Shown: positions 32,707 through 40,288 of the stretch, one piece after another
Layout of the letters: each line of letters begins with the position of its first letter
How positions within the stretch are numbered: position 1 is the stretch's first letter
From: a virus
Virus record (IMG/VR): IMGVR_UViG_3300013233_000087
Span: 1 to 42,595 of that record
Direction: 5' to 3' (one strand)
Length of the DNA stretch: 42,595 nt
Made by a program: the position numbers and the translations under genes
Notes under the pieces: generated by a model
What the model saw: the letters and a program-made list of their open reading frames with translations, nothing else
The model's database searches: none
What the model was told of the DNA's origin: nothing

Positions 32707-35234
32707 CCAGCGTTGTCAGCCTCGTAACCCTTAGCGAATCTGCGGGGTATTCTTCCCCCGGATGTCTCGCGCAGGTTGTCCAACACTTCCTGTTGTTCTG
32801 CGATAATCCTAACCCGTTGCTCTGCGTACACCTGACTCGGTTTAGGGTTGATTGCCCACACCCAATGTGAACGACGACTATCTGATTCTAATGCAATCAT
32901 TTGCACCCATCCTGAAAGCTCCATCCCACTGAGCAGCGAGTTGATTATCTGCGTTTTCTCATGGGGTTTGGTGTGCTTGTCCCATAAACGACGACTAGAG
33001 CTGATAATATCAGACGTGGTGAGTTTATCATTAAGGCCCGATGCCACTAAGATATGACGACGCACCCATGCTTCAATGCTGTTAGTCTTGTCTGGTGTTA
33101 GCTCGTTCACCACATATTTGAGTGATGACATGAAATAATCTGCATATAAGTCGCAGGCATTCGCCATAAGCTCCCCTGACACCTCTATGTTCCAAGGTGA
33201 CTCAATCATGTGCATGACCAAAGCTAAACGCCCCACCGTGCCTTCAGACTTGCCTAATGCGGATGTGATCAGGCGGGACGAACGGTAAAGACGTTCCTTG
33301 TTGATGTAGTCAAGATACCAATCTTGAAACCGATCGAACACCTTCTGTGCGCTGGGTGATAATTTGTAAGCCATAGGGGGCATGGATGCAATGCCGCGCA
33401 GCATACGATTCCATTGAGCCTCATGGCTCAGCATGGGTGGTATAGGTTTAGGTTTGCGCGTGTGTGTAGGTCGTAGCACCCCGAACAAAAACCGCTGCAT
33501 CATCCCGTCTTCACTCAATGACTCGAGCGCCTTTGCTAGTACAGGAGGCTGCACGTTACCGTAGATATTAAGCGCGAAGTGGTCGAGAATCTTCTCCCCT
33601 GTGGTAATCCTGTCCATGCGGTAATGTGATGCCTCGTACCCTGCAATCCATGTGCCTCGGTTCTCACCTGATCGCACATCGCCTAACCGAGTGATCCAGT
33701 GGTTCATCTCATCGAGCAGCAGCATCATCCCTTGAGGGCGATGCTCACACACATGAATCAGCTTCTGTGAGGTGACATCTTCGACAATGTAACGTAAGGG
33801 TTGAGGTTTGTGCGGTAGATCAGTCACAAGAGGCGGTAGTACGTTACCTAGCTGATGCTCGATGTTACTCATGGTGTCAATGTAGTTTATATGGTCGGTC
33901 TTGTGTTTAGCTTCGACACCTTCCCACTCAAGCATGCGCTTCTGTTGGTTGGGGCGATCATCAACCTCAATAGCAGTAAGCTCCTTGAACATAGGTCGAG
34001 AACCTGGCGACTTCTTATCTGACGGCTCCCCCACGGTGGCTATCCATAACACAGGAGGGACTTTGAAACCTTCCAACAGTGTCAGTCTACTGCGAGCATC
34101 GACCACAGCACACACAGCACTTAGCCCAGCCAACACTGGCACCACACAATCACAGCCCACGGATGTCGAGACCTCTTGTGCCCTGATCTTGAGTATTTCA
34201 GGAAGTAAGTCAACGTCCATGATCGGGGGTGGTACTTGGTTGGTGCTGAAGATGTCCATGTTAGCCATCTCAGATGTCGGGTCGTTATTGACGCGAGTGA
34301 ATAGTCCTTCGACATTAATCTCAGGCTTCCATCCTTGCTCTTTGGCGTAATGGAATAGAGTGCCTATGGTCTTGACGTTTGCTTTAGTTGAGTCGAATGA
34401 TCGCCAAGCGTTGTTTAAATCTTTGGTGTTGTACTTCTCTGACTCACGACTCCACTCATCCCACAAGATGTGCATCTGATCGACCTGATCTGTCTGAGTG
34501 CCCGCATCATGCAGTGCCATACCGATGTGAACCCATGAGTCACGATCAATCGATGGGTCGATGGAATAGAGGGCCGACTCGACATCTTGAAGTGAGCATA
34601 AGGGCTTGTTATCTGATCTGACAGTAATCACAGCATCGTTGTTGATGAGTGACTGCCAGTAGTTGCGTAGGATGTCTGGTATCAGTGGTAAATTCTTCCA
34701 ATCACCTTCCCATGTATACGGTACGCGGGTTGTGGGATGTATTGTTGGAGGTAGCAGGTCTTGAATACTCTTATCATCCACAGTGGCGCAGCGAAAGTCG
34801 ATGTAATTGAACTTCTCAGCCACATTATTGACAACACGCTTCTCAATCAGCTTCTTCGAGAGCATGGGTGCGTCAAGTCGATAGATCAGCTTAGCGTGTC
34901 CGGGATTGCCTGAATGTATCTTCACAGCCGTCGGATCATTGTAAAGTTCAGCAAGATCAATCCCCTGCTCAGCCAGCTTTATAACGGCAGTATCCCACCC
35001 ATCAATGTCAATGGAGCAAGTGCCGGAGTAAGCATGTAGCAGTCCCACACCGTAGTTAAGAGGGAGTTTGTCAGCATCATTGAGCGCGTTCTCGACGAGA
35101 TTCCACCCTCGATGAGTCGGCCCTTTGGTGTTAGGTGGTATAGGTGTCAGCTTGAACCCGTGACGGATGTACGCGTTAATTGACGCAGGGTGTGGTGCAG
35201 TGGTCGAATCTATAGTAGTATCCAAGTCAGACAC
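32703..35234 (-). CDS. PrimPol / PriCT-2 / DUF3987 primase-helicase
   Basis: 843 aa. Domains in order: N-terminal bifunctional primase/polymerase region (about 15-190) with GVGLLHAYSGTCSIDIDG carrying the catalytic Asp pair; a PriCT-2-like helical domain at about 210-300 (DSWVHIGMALHDAGT ... NNAWRSF); and a DUF3987 P-loop ATPase with GEPSDKKSP near 400 and LLLDEMNHW near 507. It should lay primers and unwind DNA for the family B polymerase. The GTG start at 35234 is only one base from a GAGGA motif; a TTG at 35225 has a better distance, so the start is uncertain. It is read against its early neighbours. Confidence 0.87.
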   Translation of the reverse strand: MSDLDTTIDSTTAPHPASINAYIRHGFKLTPIPPNTKGPTHRGWNLVENALNDADKLPLNYGVGLLHAYSGTCSIDIDGWDTAVIKLAEQGIDLAELYNDPTAVKIHSGNPGHAKLIYRLDAPMLSKKLIEKRVVNNVAEKFNYIDFRCATVDDKSIQDLLPPTIHPTTRVPYTWEGDWKNLPLIPDILRNYWQSLINNDAVITVRSDNKPLCSLQDVESALYSIDPSIDRDSWVHIGMALHDAGTQTDQVDQMHILWDEWSRESEKYNTKDLNNAWRSFDSTKANVKTIGTLFHYAKEQGWKPEINVEGLFTRVNNDPTSEMANMDIFSTNQVPPPIMDVDLLPEILKIRAQEVSTSVGCDCVVPVLAGLSAVCAVVDARSRLTLLEGFKVPPVLWIATVGEPSDKKSPGSRPMFKELTAIEVDDRPNQQKRMLEWEGVEAKHKTDHINYIDTMSNIEHQLGNVLPPLVTDLPHKPQPLRYIVEDVTSQKLIHVCEHRPQGMMLLLDEMNHWITRLGDVRSGENRGTWIAGYEASHYRMDRITTGEKILDHFALNIYGNVQPPVLAKALESLSEDGMMQRFLFGVLRPTHTRKPKPIPPMLSHEAQWNRMLRGIASMPPMAYKLSPSAQKVFDRFQDWYLDYINKERLYRSSRLITSALGKSEGTVGRLALVMHMIESPWNIEVSGELMANACDLYADYFMSSLKYVVNELTPDKTNSIEAWVRRHILVASGLNDKLTTSDIISSSRRLWDKHTKPHEKTQIINSLLSGMELSGWVQMIALESDSRRSHWVWAINPKPSQVYAEQRVRIIAEQQEVLDNLRETSGGRIPRRFAKGYEADNAG

Positions 35235-35271
35235 TCCTCTTATGGTCTATTTTGGTTGATTTTGATTTATT

Positions 35272-35308
35272 TACCCCGACTCTGTTCACGCAGATCGGGG
35301 TATTTTTT
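35272..35308 (+). terminator. Stem-loop with T-tract between primase and the small basic gene
   Basis: TACCCCGA (35272-35279) and TCGGGGTA (35295-35302) pair perfectly, with a partly paired loop, followed by TTTTTT on the plus strand (35303-35308). As a terminator it points right, although the genes on either side are leftward. It could stop antisense transcription into the next region, or act as an mRNA structure in the primase leader. Confidence 0.62.
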
Positions 35309-35314
35309 CGTCTG

Positions 35315-35488
35315 TTACTTTTTCTTAGCCGATTCTCTATTCTTTTTCTCAAGTCGGCCTTTAACCATATCACCTTTTTCATAAGTTATTAACTTCGCCA
35401 CACGCTTGACCTCATCAATACACATCTTATCGTCGGGTACATCGACCGTGATTCTCTTCATGTGAGCGGGCAGTTTTGTTGCTGACAT
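35315..35488 (-). CDS. Small basic protein (57 aa) upstream of primase
   Basis: ATG 35488 to TAA 35315, with GGAG six bases upstream: MSATKLPAHMKRITVDVPDD, then VKRVAKLITYEKGDMVKGRL and a Lys-rich tail. The short strand 'KRITVDVPDD' followed by helices resembles a ribbon-helix-helix-like DNA-binding plan, but the fit is weak. It is divergent from the RHH gene at 35576 and shares its promoter region. Confidence 0.7.
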   Translation of the reverse strand: MSATKLPAHMKRITVDVPDDKMCIDEVKRVAKLITYEKGDMVKGRLEKKNRESAKKK

Positions 35489-35502
35489 TTTATTCTCCTA
35501 TT

Positions 35503-35544
35503 TGTTTACAAAGTGTTTGACAAACTGTTTACGTGGCATATACT
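35503..35544 (+). promoter_or_regulatory. Promoter with overlapping operator repeats
   Basis: TTGACA (35517-35522), 16-base spacer and TATACT (35539-35544) form a strong sigma70-type promoter. Three TGTTT(A/G) repeats begin at 35503, 35514 and 35526, about one helical turn apart, and GTTTG-A-CAAAC (35515-35525) is a dyad covering the -35 box. This layout suits repression by a small RHH protein, such as the one encoded directly downstream. Confidence 0.78.
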
Positions 35545-35575
35545 AGCACCACACTGCAACGAAGGATAGTGAATT

Positions 35576-35764
35576 ATGAATACTGAAAATATTGCGGTGA
35601 GGATTGATCCTAAGATCAAAAAGCGTTTCAACAAGAAGGCTGCTAAGTTAGGTGCGGCGTCGGATGTACACCGTGAGTTAATCACGGCGTTTGTTGAAGA
35701 TCGTTTAACTGTTACAGCACCTCACCAACAGCAGCACAAATTGGAGAAATTATATGAGTCTTGA
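35576..35764 (+). CDS. Ribbon-helix-helix-type regulator, probable autorepressor
   Basis: 62 aa. The start NTENIAVRIDPKIKKRFNKK is a typical RHH strand and first helix (alternating 'iavRiD..ik.rf'), followed by a second helix DVHRELITAFVEDRL. It should dimerise and bind tandem or dyad repeats like those overlapping the promoter at 35503-35544. AAGGA is nine bases before the ATG. It overlaps the next gene by 11 bases. Confidence 0.75.
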   Translation: MNTENIAVRIDPKIKKRFNKKAAKLGAASDVHRELITAFVEDRLTVTAPHQQQHKLEKLYES

Positions 35765-36242
35765 AAATGAGTTAAAGAAAAACACCGCAGCACTCGTTGC
35801 ATTAACTGAAGCGTTAGGTCAGTCAAGCGGTGCAGCCACTACTGCAGCACCTGTAGCACCACCAGTAACCGTGGTTGAAGCACCTGTAGCACCACCAGTA
35901 ACCGTGGTTGAAGCACCTGTAGCACCACCAGTAACCGTGGTTGAAGCACCTGTGGCAACGTCTGCGCCAATCCCAACAGCACCCGTTGCAATGCCGGGCT
36001 TTACGCCCCCAGCACCCGTTGCATCGGCACCCGTCCCACTCGGTAAAGCACCGTTCAATGATGCTGTCACCATGGTGAACTACGTCAGTGGTGTGTATCA
36101 AGAGATCGGTGCCACACATGGTGAAGCACTCCAAGCGGTGATGATCGACCTGAAGGTGACTAACATCAATGATGTTGCTGCCGATCAGTACGACGCACTA
36201 TACGCAGCTATTGAGGCTGTGAAGGCTCAGGCTAATGGCTAA
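35754..36242 (+). CDS. Repeat-linker protein with C-terminal conserved helical domain, unknown
   Basis: 162 aa. An N-terminal helix (SLENELKKNTAALVALTEAL) is followed by a Pro/Val/Ala linker with three exact repeats of APVAPPVTVVE (about 32-64), further Pro-rich sequence and a compact C-terminal domain (FNDAVTMVNYVSGVYQEIGA ... YAAIEAVKAQ). The plan is that of a two-domain adaptor held by a flexible linker. GGAG is seven bases upstream. It lies in the replication operon before the DUF2800 nuclease; the role is unknown. Confidence 0.75.
   Translation: MSLENELKKNTAALVALTEALGQSSGAATTAAPVAPPVTVVEAPVAPPVTVVEAPVAPPVTVVEAPVATSAPIPTAPVAMPGFTPPAPVASAPVPLGKAPFNDAVTMVNYVSGVYQEIGATHGEALQAVMIDLKVTNINDVAADQYDALYAAIEAVKAQANG
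35847..35945 (+). repeat. 33-bp tandem repeat, three perfect copies
   Basis: Copies at 35847-35879, 35880-35912 and 35913-35945 are identical; a partial fourth begins at 35946. The unit length is a multiple of three, so each copy adds 11 residues without changing frame. Perfect identity suggests recent expansion. Confidence 0.95.
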
Positions 36243-36429
36243 GGCTCTCAACGGTTGGCAGAAGACATCACGCAGCAAAGAGATACATTACGAGGCCACA
36301 GTAGATCGTGCACCCTCTAACCGACGTGACACCGCTGACTATAAGTTCTGCCATGATCGCCTTGCAGTGGATCGACTACTGGACGAGAAGGCAGAGAGAT
36401 TAAACGATAAGGAGGTGTGGGATGAGTGA
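36235..36429 (+). CDS. Small basic protein, unknown
   Basis: 64 aa, starting MAKALNGWQKTSRSKEIHYE, charged, with RAPSNRRDTADYKF and a C-terminal helix. The ATG overlaps the preceding stop and its own end overlaps the DUF2800 start by eight bases. AAGG lies upstream. No family recognised. Confidence 0.7.
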   Translation: MAKALNGWQKTSRSKEIHYEATVDRAPSNRRDTADYKFCHDRLAVDRLLDEKAERLNDKEVWDE

Positions 36430-37693
36430 CCACGCTATATTAAGTCCAAGTGCTGCTGATCGGTGGATGTCATGTCCAGGATCAGTGCGTGAGGCGAAGA
36501 AGTTTGAAGACACGAGCGGTGCAGCGGCCATTGATGGTACGCACACACACTCGTTGGTTGAGGCCTGCATTGTTGCAGACCTTGATAGTCCGATGATGTA
36601 TATAGGCAACACATTGACAGACCATGAAGGTGAGTTTGTTGTTGATGAGGCTCGTGCAGAACGTGCGAAGGTGATGATCGATTACATCACTTTGCGTGTG
36701 AATCAGATGGCAGGCCTTGTAGCGGTACGTGCTGAGACTAAAGTTGACCCCGGCGCACCATTAGGTCGTGATGACATGCACGGCACATCTGACTGCATAT
36801 TGGTAGGTTCCGAAGAGATCGAGATCATTGACTACAAAGATGGTTATCGCTATGTGGCACCTAGCTCTAAGCAGAATCATCTTTACGCCTGTGGTGTGTT
36901 GGATCAGTACGGTTGGAAAGGGTTCGGTAAAGTTAAGATGACAATCATCCAGCCTAACAACCGTCACAAAGGTCTCGATGCGATCAGCTCGTTTGATACC
37001 ACCATCAGTGAACTTGAGACCTGGCTAGATGAAGAGGTTCGTCCTGCCGCGGCGGCTACTGACAGACCTGACGCACCACTGAGTGCAGGTGAGAAACAAT
37101 GCCTGTGGTGTCCTGCTCGTCATGGCTGCACTACGCTGCTCAACCACACCATGTCTGAGTGTGGTCTCAGTTTCCCTAAGCTAAGCGAAGAGGCAGCTAC
37201 TGAAGACCCTGTAGGGTATTCGGATGCTGAGCTTCTGAAGTTTATGGAAGCGGCACCACTACTGAAGCTACTCATCAGTGCTGTGGAAGAAGAAGCAGCT
37301 AATCGAATGGTGAAGAAGAACATCAACATCGATGGGCTGAAGGTTATCCGTGGCCGTGGTGGTCGTAGTTGGGAGTCATCTAATGAGGATGATGTCATCT
37401 CACTATTAACCAAGTGCGGTGTTCCTAAGTCTCAGTGCAAGACTGTGAAGTTGCTAAGCCCTGCACAGGCTGAGAAGCTGGCATGGCATGCTAAGAAAGC
37501 GGGCAAGGATGTTATGAAGTCGTTGAGTGTGAACCAACTCAAACGATTGAAAGGTTACATTGTTAAAACAGAAGGTTCATTGAAAGTCGTGCTTGAGAGT
37601 GATCCCGGTAAGGCAATCGAAGTCGTTGAAACTAGTCAGTTCGACTCAGTGGCGGCACCTAGTATCCCAGATTGGCTAAAGCCAAAGGAGTAG
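36422..37693 (+). CDS. DUF2800 family nuclease (RecB/Cas4-like PD-(D/E)XK)
   Basis: 423 aa. Family hallmarks: LSPSAADRWMSCPGSV at the N-terminus, GTHTHSLVEACIV, then AETKVDPGAPLGRDDMHGTSDCIL and EEIEIIDYKDGYRYV, giving the GTSD...E-x-K-type nuclease core at about 100-140. A C-terminal pair of Cys motifs (KQCLWCPARHGC), with the early SCPGS Cys, is the pattern of the iron-sulfur cluster seen in Cas4/AddB-like nucleases. It is probably a recombination or replication exonuclease, acting with the DUF2815 protein encoded three bases downstream. GGAGG is six bases upstream. Confidence 0.9.
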   Translation: MSDHAILSPSAADRWMSCPGSVREAKKFEDTSGAAAIDGTHTHSLVEACIVADLDSPMMYIGNTLTDHEGEFVVDEARAERAKVMIDYITLRVNQMAGLVAVRAETKVDPGAPLGRDDMHGTSDCILVGSEEIEIIDYKDGYRYVAPSSKQNHLYACGVLDQYGWKGFGKVKMTIIQPNNRHKGLDAISSFDTTISELETWLDEEVRPAAAATDRPDAPLSAGEKQCLWCPARHGCTTLLNHTMSECGLSFPKLSEEAATEDPVGYSDAELLKFMEAAPLLKLLISAVEEEAANRMVKKNINIDGLKVIRGRGGRSWESSNEDDVISLLTKCGVPKSQCKTVKLLSPAQAEKLAWHAKKAGKDVMKSLSVNQLKRLKGYIVKTEGSLKVVLESDPGKAIEVVETSQFDSVAAPSIPDWLKPKE

Positions 37694-37696
37694 TTC

Positions 37697-38470
37697 ATGT
37701 CACAAATAATGTTCACAAATGTACGTGTTAGTTTCCCTAACCTGATTGAAGCGCGGCAAACTAACGCACAGAACCCTGCTAAGTATTACGGGTTAGACAT
37801 GTTGTTTCAACAAGATAACCCTGCGTTTGCTCAGTTCTGGGCCGCGTACCAAGAGTTAGCGGTTGCTAAGTGGAAAGATCAAGCTGAGGCGGTGATGGGT
37901 ATGATCGGTCAAGACCGTAAAAAGCGTTGCTATGGTCAAGGTGAAGAACGTATGAGCCAGAAGACTATGCAAGTGTTGGATGGTTATCATGGTCAGTTTT
38001 ACATCTCAGCAAAAGAGAAGGAAGAACGCGGTCGCCCAATGATTGTTGATGCAGATGGTGTACCAATCGATAAAGCTAACACCATGGCAGAGGTCGCAGA
38101 AGCGCGTCGCGTCTATGGTGGGTGCTACGCTAATGTATTGGTATCTCCTTGGTTATGGGATAACGATAACGGTAAGGGTGTTAGCTGCAATTTACTTGCC
38201 GTGCAGTTCAGCTCAGATGGCGAACCGTTTGGTGAGAATACATCTATTGACACCAGTGCGTTTGGTGCTGTTGCTGCCGCTCCTGTTGCTGCCGCTCCTG
38301 TTGCTGCCGCTCCTGTTGCTGCCGCTCCTGTTGCTGCCGCTCCTGTTGCTGCCGCTCCTGTTGCTGCCGCTCCTGTTGCTGCCGCTCCTGTTGCTGCCGC
38401 TCCTGTTGCTGCCGCTCCTGTTGCTGCCGCTCCTGGAGGCATGCCACCTTTACCCACATTTATCCAATGA
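37697..38470 (+). CDS. DUF2815 ssDNA-binding-like protein with VAAAP repeat tail
   Basis: 257 aa. The N-terminal 190 residues match DUF2815 (SQIMFTNVRVSFPNLIEA, AKYYGLDMLF, DGYHGQFYISAKEKEERGRP, GCYANVLVSPWLWDN), a T7 gp2.5-like OB-fold family always found beside DUF2800 nucleases. The C-terminal part is a linker of 11 exact VAAAP units followed by GGMPPLPTFIQ. A long flexible linker ending in a short hydrophobic tip recalls SSB proteins, whose tail recruits partners, although no acidic tail is present. GGAG is seven bases upstream. Confidence 0.88.
   Translation: MSQIMFTNVRVSFPNLIEARQTNAQNPAKYYGLDMLFQQDNPAFAQFWAAYQELAVAKWKDQAEAVMGMIGQDRKKRCYGQGEERMSQKTMQVLDGYHGQFYISAKEKEERGRPMIVDADGVPIDKANTMAEVAEARRVYGGCYANVLVSPWLWDNDNGKGVSCNLLAVQFSSDGEPFGENTSIDTSAFGAVAAAPVAAAPVAAAPVAAAPVAAAPVAAAPVAAAPVAAAPVAAAPVAAAPVAAAPGGMPPLPTFIQ
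38270..38434 (+). repeat. 15-bp tandem repeat, 11 perfect copies (VAAAP)
   Basis: GTTGCTGCCGCTCCT is repeated 11 times without a single base change over 165 bases. Every copy uses the same codons, although Ala and Pro have four choices each, which points to recent slippage rather than protein-level selection. The frame is kept because the unit is five codons long. Confidence 0.97.
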
Positions 38471-38495
38471 TAGCTGACATCACACTCTGATTCAC

Positions 38496-38536
38496 AAGCC
38501 CCTTGATTGGGGCTTTTTGGGTGAAACTATTAATAA
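38496..38536 (+). promoter_or_regulatory. Stem-loop cassette D (hairpin and core, leader replaced)
   Basis: The hairpin AAGCCCC-TTGATT-GGGGCTT and the following TTTGGGTGAAACTATTAATAA match cassettes A and B, but after 38536 the leader differs (AACGTAGCGAGG). It ends the replication transcript after the DUF2815 gene and precedes a tiny membrane gene. Confidence 0.85.
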
Positions 38537-38555
38537 AACGTAGCGAGGTTTATCT

Positions 38556-38633
38556 ATGATCTATGAAACAACAATATTAATCTGCGCCGCGATTCTATAC
38601 GCAGCGGGAAAATGGGAGTGGCTGAAGTTATGA
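38556..38633 (+). CDS. Very small membrane peptide (25 aa)
   Basis: ATG 38556 to TGA 38631-38633: MIYETTILICAAILYAAGKW then EWLKL. A single hydrophobic helix spans most of the peptide. AGCGAGG lies eight bases upstream, and the stop overlaps the next ATG (ATGA). It is similar in plan to the 23-aa peptide at 31842, although the sequences are not related. Confidence 0.5.
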   Translation: MIYETTILICAAILYAAGKWEWLKL

Positions 38634-39043
38634 AACGTAAAGTGATTAGTACGAAGACACCTAAAGAAATAGCGATTGATATTTTAAACGGTGAAGAGTA
38701 TTTCACAGTACAAGGGGAGGAAGTTTTATTTGATAAGCTTAAATTTAAATTCATAGCTTTCCCTAGGAATCGACCAATGCATGAATTATTAACGCATAAC
38801 TTCCCCCTTCACCAACTAATCGAATACGACTTCCGTGATGACATGGAAGACGACGAAACCCAATGGTGCTTGGTTAGTGACAACGAGGAGCCTACTTTGA
38901 GCAATGGAAGTATTGCCCGCCAAATAGTCAAGCAAAAGCATCATGAGCTAAATTATAAAGATAATGGCGGTACTGGTGGTATTGGCTGGAGATACGCAAC
39001 ACCTATAAACATCACAGAAAAGGGATTAGCGAGTGACTACTGA
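38630..39043 (+). CDS. Accessory protein, unknown
   Basis: 137 aa from ATG 38630 (ATGA overlap with the previous stop); an in-frame ATG at 38612 is possible. The sequence MKRKVISTKTPKEIAIDILN, then GEEYFTVQGEEVLFDKLKFK, is alpha/beta and resembles small phage proteins that bind modified or specific nucleic-acid targets only superficially. I do not recognise a family. It ends with WRYATPINITEKG. Confidence 0.68.
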   Translation: MKRKVISTKTPKEIAIDILNGEEYFTVQGEEVLFDKLKFKFIAFPRNRPMHELLTHNFPLHQLIEYDFRDDMEDDETQWCLVSDNEEPTLSNGSIARQIVKQKHHELNYKDNGGTGGIGWRYATPINITEKGLASDY

Positions 39044-39164
39044 AATTAAACAATTAGATTATACCCTTGGTGTAATACGCTATGATTTTGAGGCCAACTT
39101 TAAAGATAGGCAAGACACTATTGATTACGACAATACACAGCGAGCTCAGGAGAACATGAAATGA
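39033..39164 (+). CDS. Small accessory protein (43 aa), unknown
   Basis: GTG 39033 to TGA 39162-39164: MTTEIKQLDYTLGVIRYDFE, then a polar C-terminus ending RAQENMK. It overlaps the previous gene by 11 bases and the next by four (ATGA), the pattern of translational coupling seen throughout. Short and with a GTG start, so moderately supported. Confidence 0.5.
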   Translation: MTTEIKQLDYTLGVIRYDFEANFKDRQDTIDYDNTQRAQENMK

Positions 39165-39862
39165 AAAAATTTGAATTAACTAACGAAACAACAGAATACC
39201 TAGGTAAAAAATTGTATCGAATCAAGGCACTTCGCTCGTTCGGCTCTATTGAAGAAGGTGAGCTTGGCGGTTTTGTCGCCAAAGAATCGAACTTAGATCA
39301 AGAAGGCGATGCTTGGGTATCTGGCGATGCTCAGGTATTTGAAGATGCTCGGGTATATGGTGAAGCTCGGGTATCTGGTGAAGCTCGGGTATTTGGTGAA
39401 GCTTGGGTATTTGGTGATGCTCAGGTATCTGGTGATGCTCAGGTATTTGGTAATGCTGAGATATTTGGTGATGCTCAGGTATTTGGTGATGCTTGGGTAT
39501 CTGGTAATGCTCAGGTATCTGGTGATGCTCATGTATCTGGTAATGCTCAGGTATTTGGTAATTCTCAGGTATTTGGTTGTGATAGATCTAAAGGAAAATC
39601 AAAAGTAATTAGGATGGCTGATTCATCTGGAGATTCATTTCATGATACCCCATTAAGCCTGCTACAAGAAGCAATCAAAGACATAACAGAAGACCGCAGC
39701 AACTTAGCTAGGTGTAATAAACTTCTAATTCTTGGCCTCAATACAGAAGATGACATGTTCGATGTAAGTTTCATGCAGGCAAGGATGAGAATGAGCGAAT
39801 GCGTTACACTGTGTACTGCAGCAAACACAATCTTTTTAAGAGAGATGGGGTATGCCCAATGA
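39161..39862 (+). CDS. Beta-helix (hexapeptide-like) repeat protein
   Basis: 233 aa. After a 45-residue domain (FELTNETTEYLGKKLYRIKA, ELGGFVAKESNL) there are about 16 tandem six-residue units of the form GDAQVF/GDAWVS/GEARVF (about 49-140), the signature of a left-handed or pseudo beta-helix. A C-terminal helical domain (about 165-233) follows. Proteins of this kind occur in phages and bacteria without clear function; a right-angled, stiff helix could mimic DNA or bind a partner. AGGAG lies nine bases before the ATG. The underlying 18-base repeats are near-identical. Confidence 0.8.
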   Translation: MKKFELTNETTEYLGKKLYRIKALRSFGSIEEGELGGFVAKESNLDQEGDAWVSGDAQVFEDARVYGEARVSGEARVFGEAWVFGDAQVSGDAQVFGNAEIFGDAQVFGDAWVSGNAQVSGDAHVSGNAQVFGNSQVFGCDRSKGKSKVIRMADSSGDSFHDTPLSLLQEAIKDITEDRSNLARCNKLLILGLNTEDDMFDVSFMQARMRMSECVTLCTAANTIFLREMGYAQ

Positions 39863-40086
39863 GTATGAATAAATCAGAAATCAAACCTTGCCCGTTCTGT
39901 GGCGGTAAGGCAGTAACAAGTACATACTATATTGAGTGCGAGTCTTGCGAAGTTGCGCCCATTATTGATTGGCATCACATGGATAAATTCGAGGCTATCA
40001 AGGATTGGAACAAACGTCCAGACACCACTCAGCAATTTATACAAGGCGGGGCTATGAGTGAACCAAGCATCGATGAAAGGAGTTAG
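39859..40086 (+). CDS. Lar-family restriction alleviation protein
   Basis: 75 aa from ATG 39859, which overlaps the preceding stop (ATGA). The sequence IKPCPFCGGKAV, then YYIECESCEVAP and EAIKDWNKRP matches the Lar family: an N-terminal CPFCG zinc knuckle, a second CxxC, and a terminal 'eAi..WN.R'. Lar of the Rac prophage modulates type I restriction-modification in E. coli, so this may protect phage DNA. Many phage Lar-like proteins are untested. Confidence 0.8.
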   Translation: MSMNKSEIKPCPFCGGKAVTSTYYIECESCEVAPIIDWHHMDKFEAIKDWNKRPDTTQQFIQGGAMSEPSIDERS

Positions 40087-40090
40087 TTAG

Positions 40091-40288
40091 ATGGACGTTA
40101 AAGACTCAATAATAAACAGATTAAAGGTTTCATATTACGAAAAATGGAAGCCAGAAGAGTACACCTATATGGTTTTAGAACCTCACACACAAGAAATATA
40201 TTTTTCTAATCACTTGGCTTGCGATGGAAACCCTTACTTTTGCTATAAGTCATTTTTGACAGTAATTGCAAAATGGGAGGGTAATTAA
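40091..40288 (+). CDS. Small accessory protein, unknown
   Basis: 65 aa with many Tyr/Phe residues (SIINRLKVSYYEKWKPEEYT, YFSNHLACDGNPYFCYKSF). AAAGGAG precedes the ATG at nine bases. No family recognised. It is followed at once by the 37-codon gene. Confidence 0.62.
   Translation: MDVKDSIINRLKVSYYEKWKPEEYTYMVLEPHTQEIYFSNHLACDGNPYFCYKSFLTVIAKWEGN

Noticed and set aside
38043-38477. Open +1-frame reading of the VAAAP repeat giving a Leu/Pro-rich 'LLLLP' protein (and similar Gln/Arg-rich or Ala/Thr-rich antisense readings).
   Set aside because: The 15-base repeat has no stop in any frame, so all six readings stay open. Only the DUF2815 frame is continuous with a recognised domain and a Shine-Dalgarno site.
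39293-39608. Open alternative frames across the hexapeptide repeats (for example YLVMLR repeats and antisense YLSITK repeats).
   Set aside because: They are by-products of an 18-base repeat without stops; the frame giving GDAQVF units has flanking domains and a proper start.
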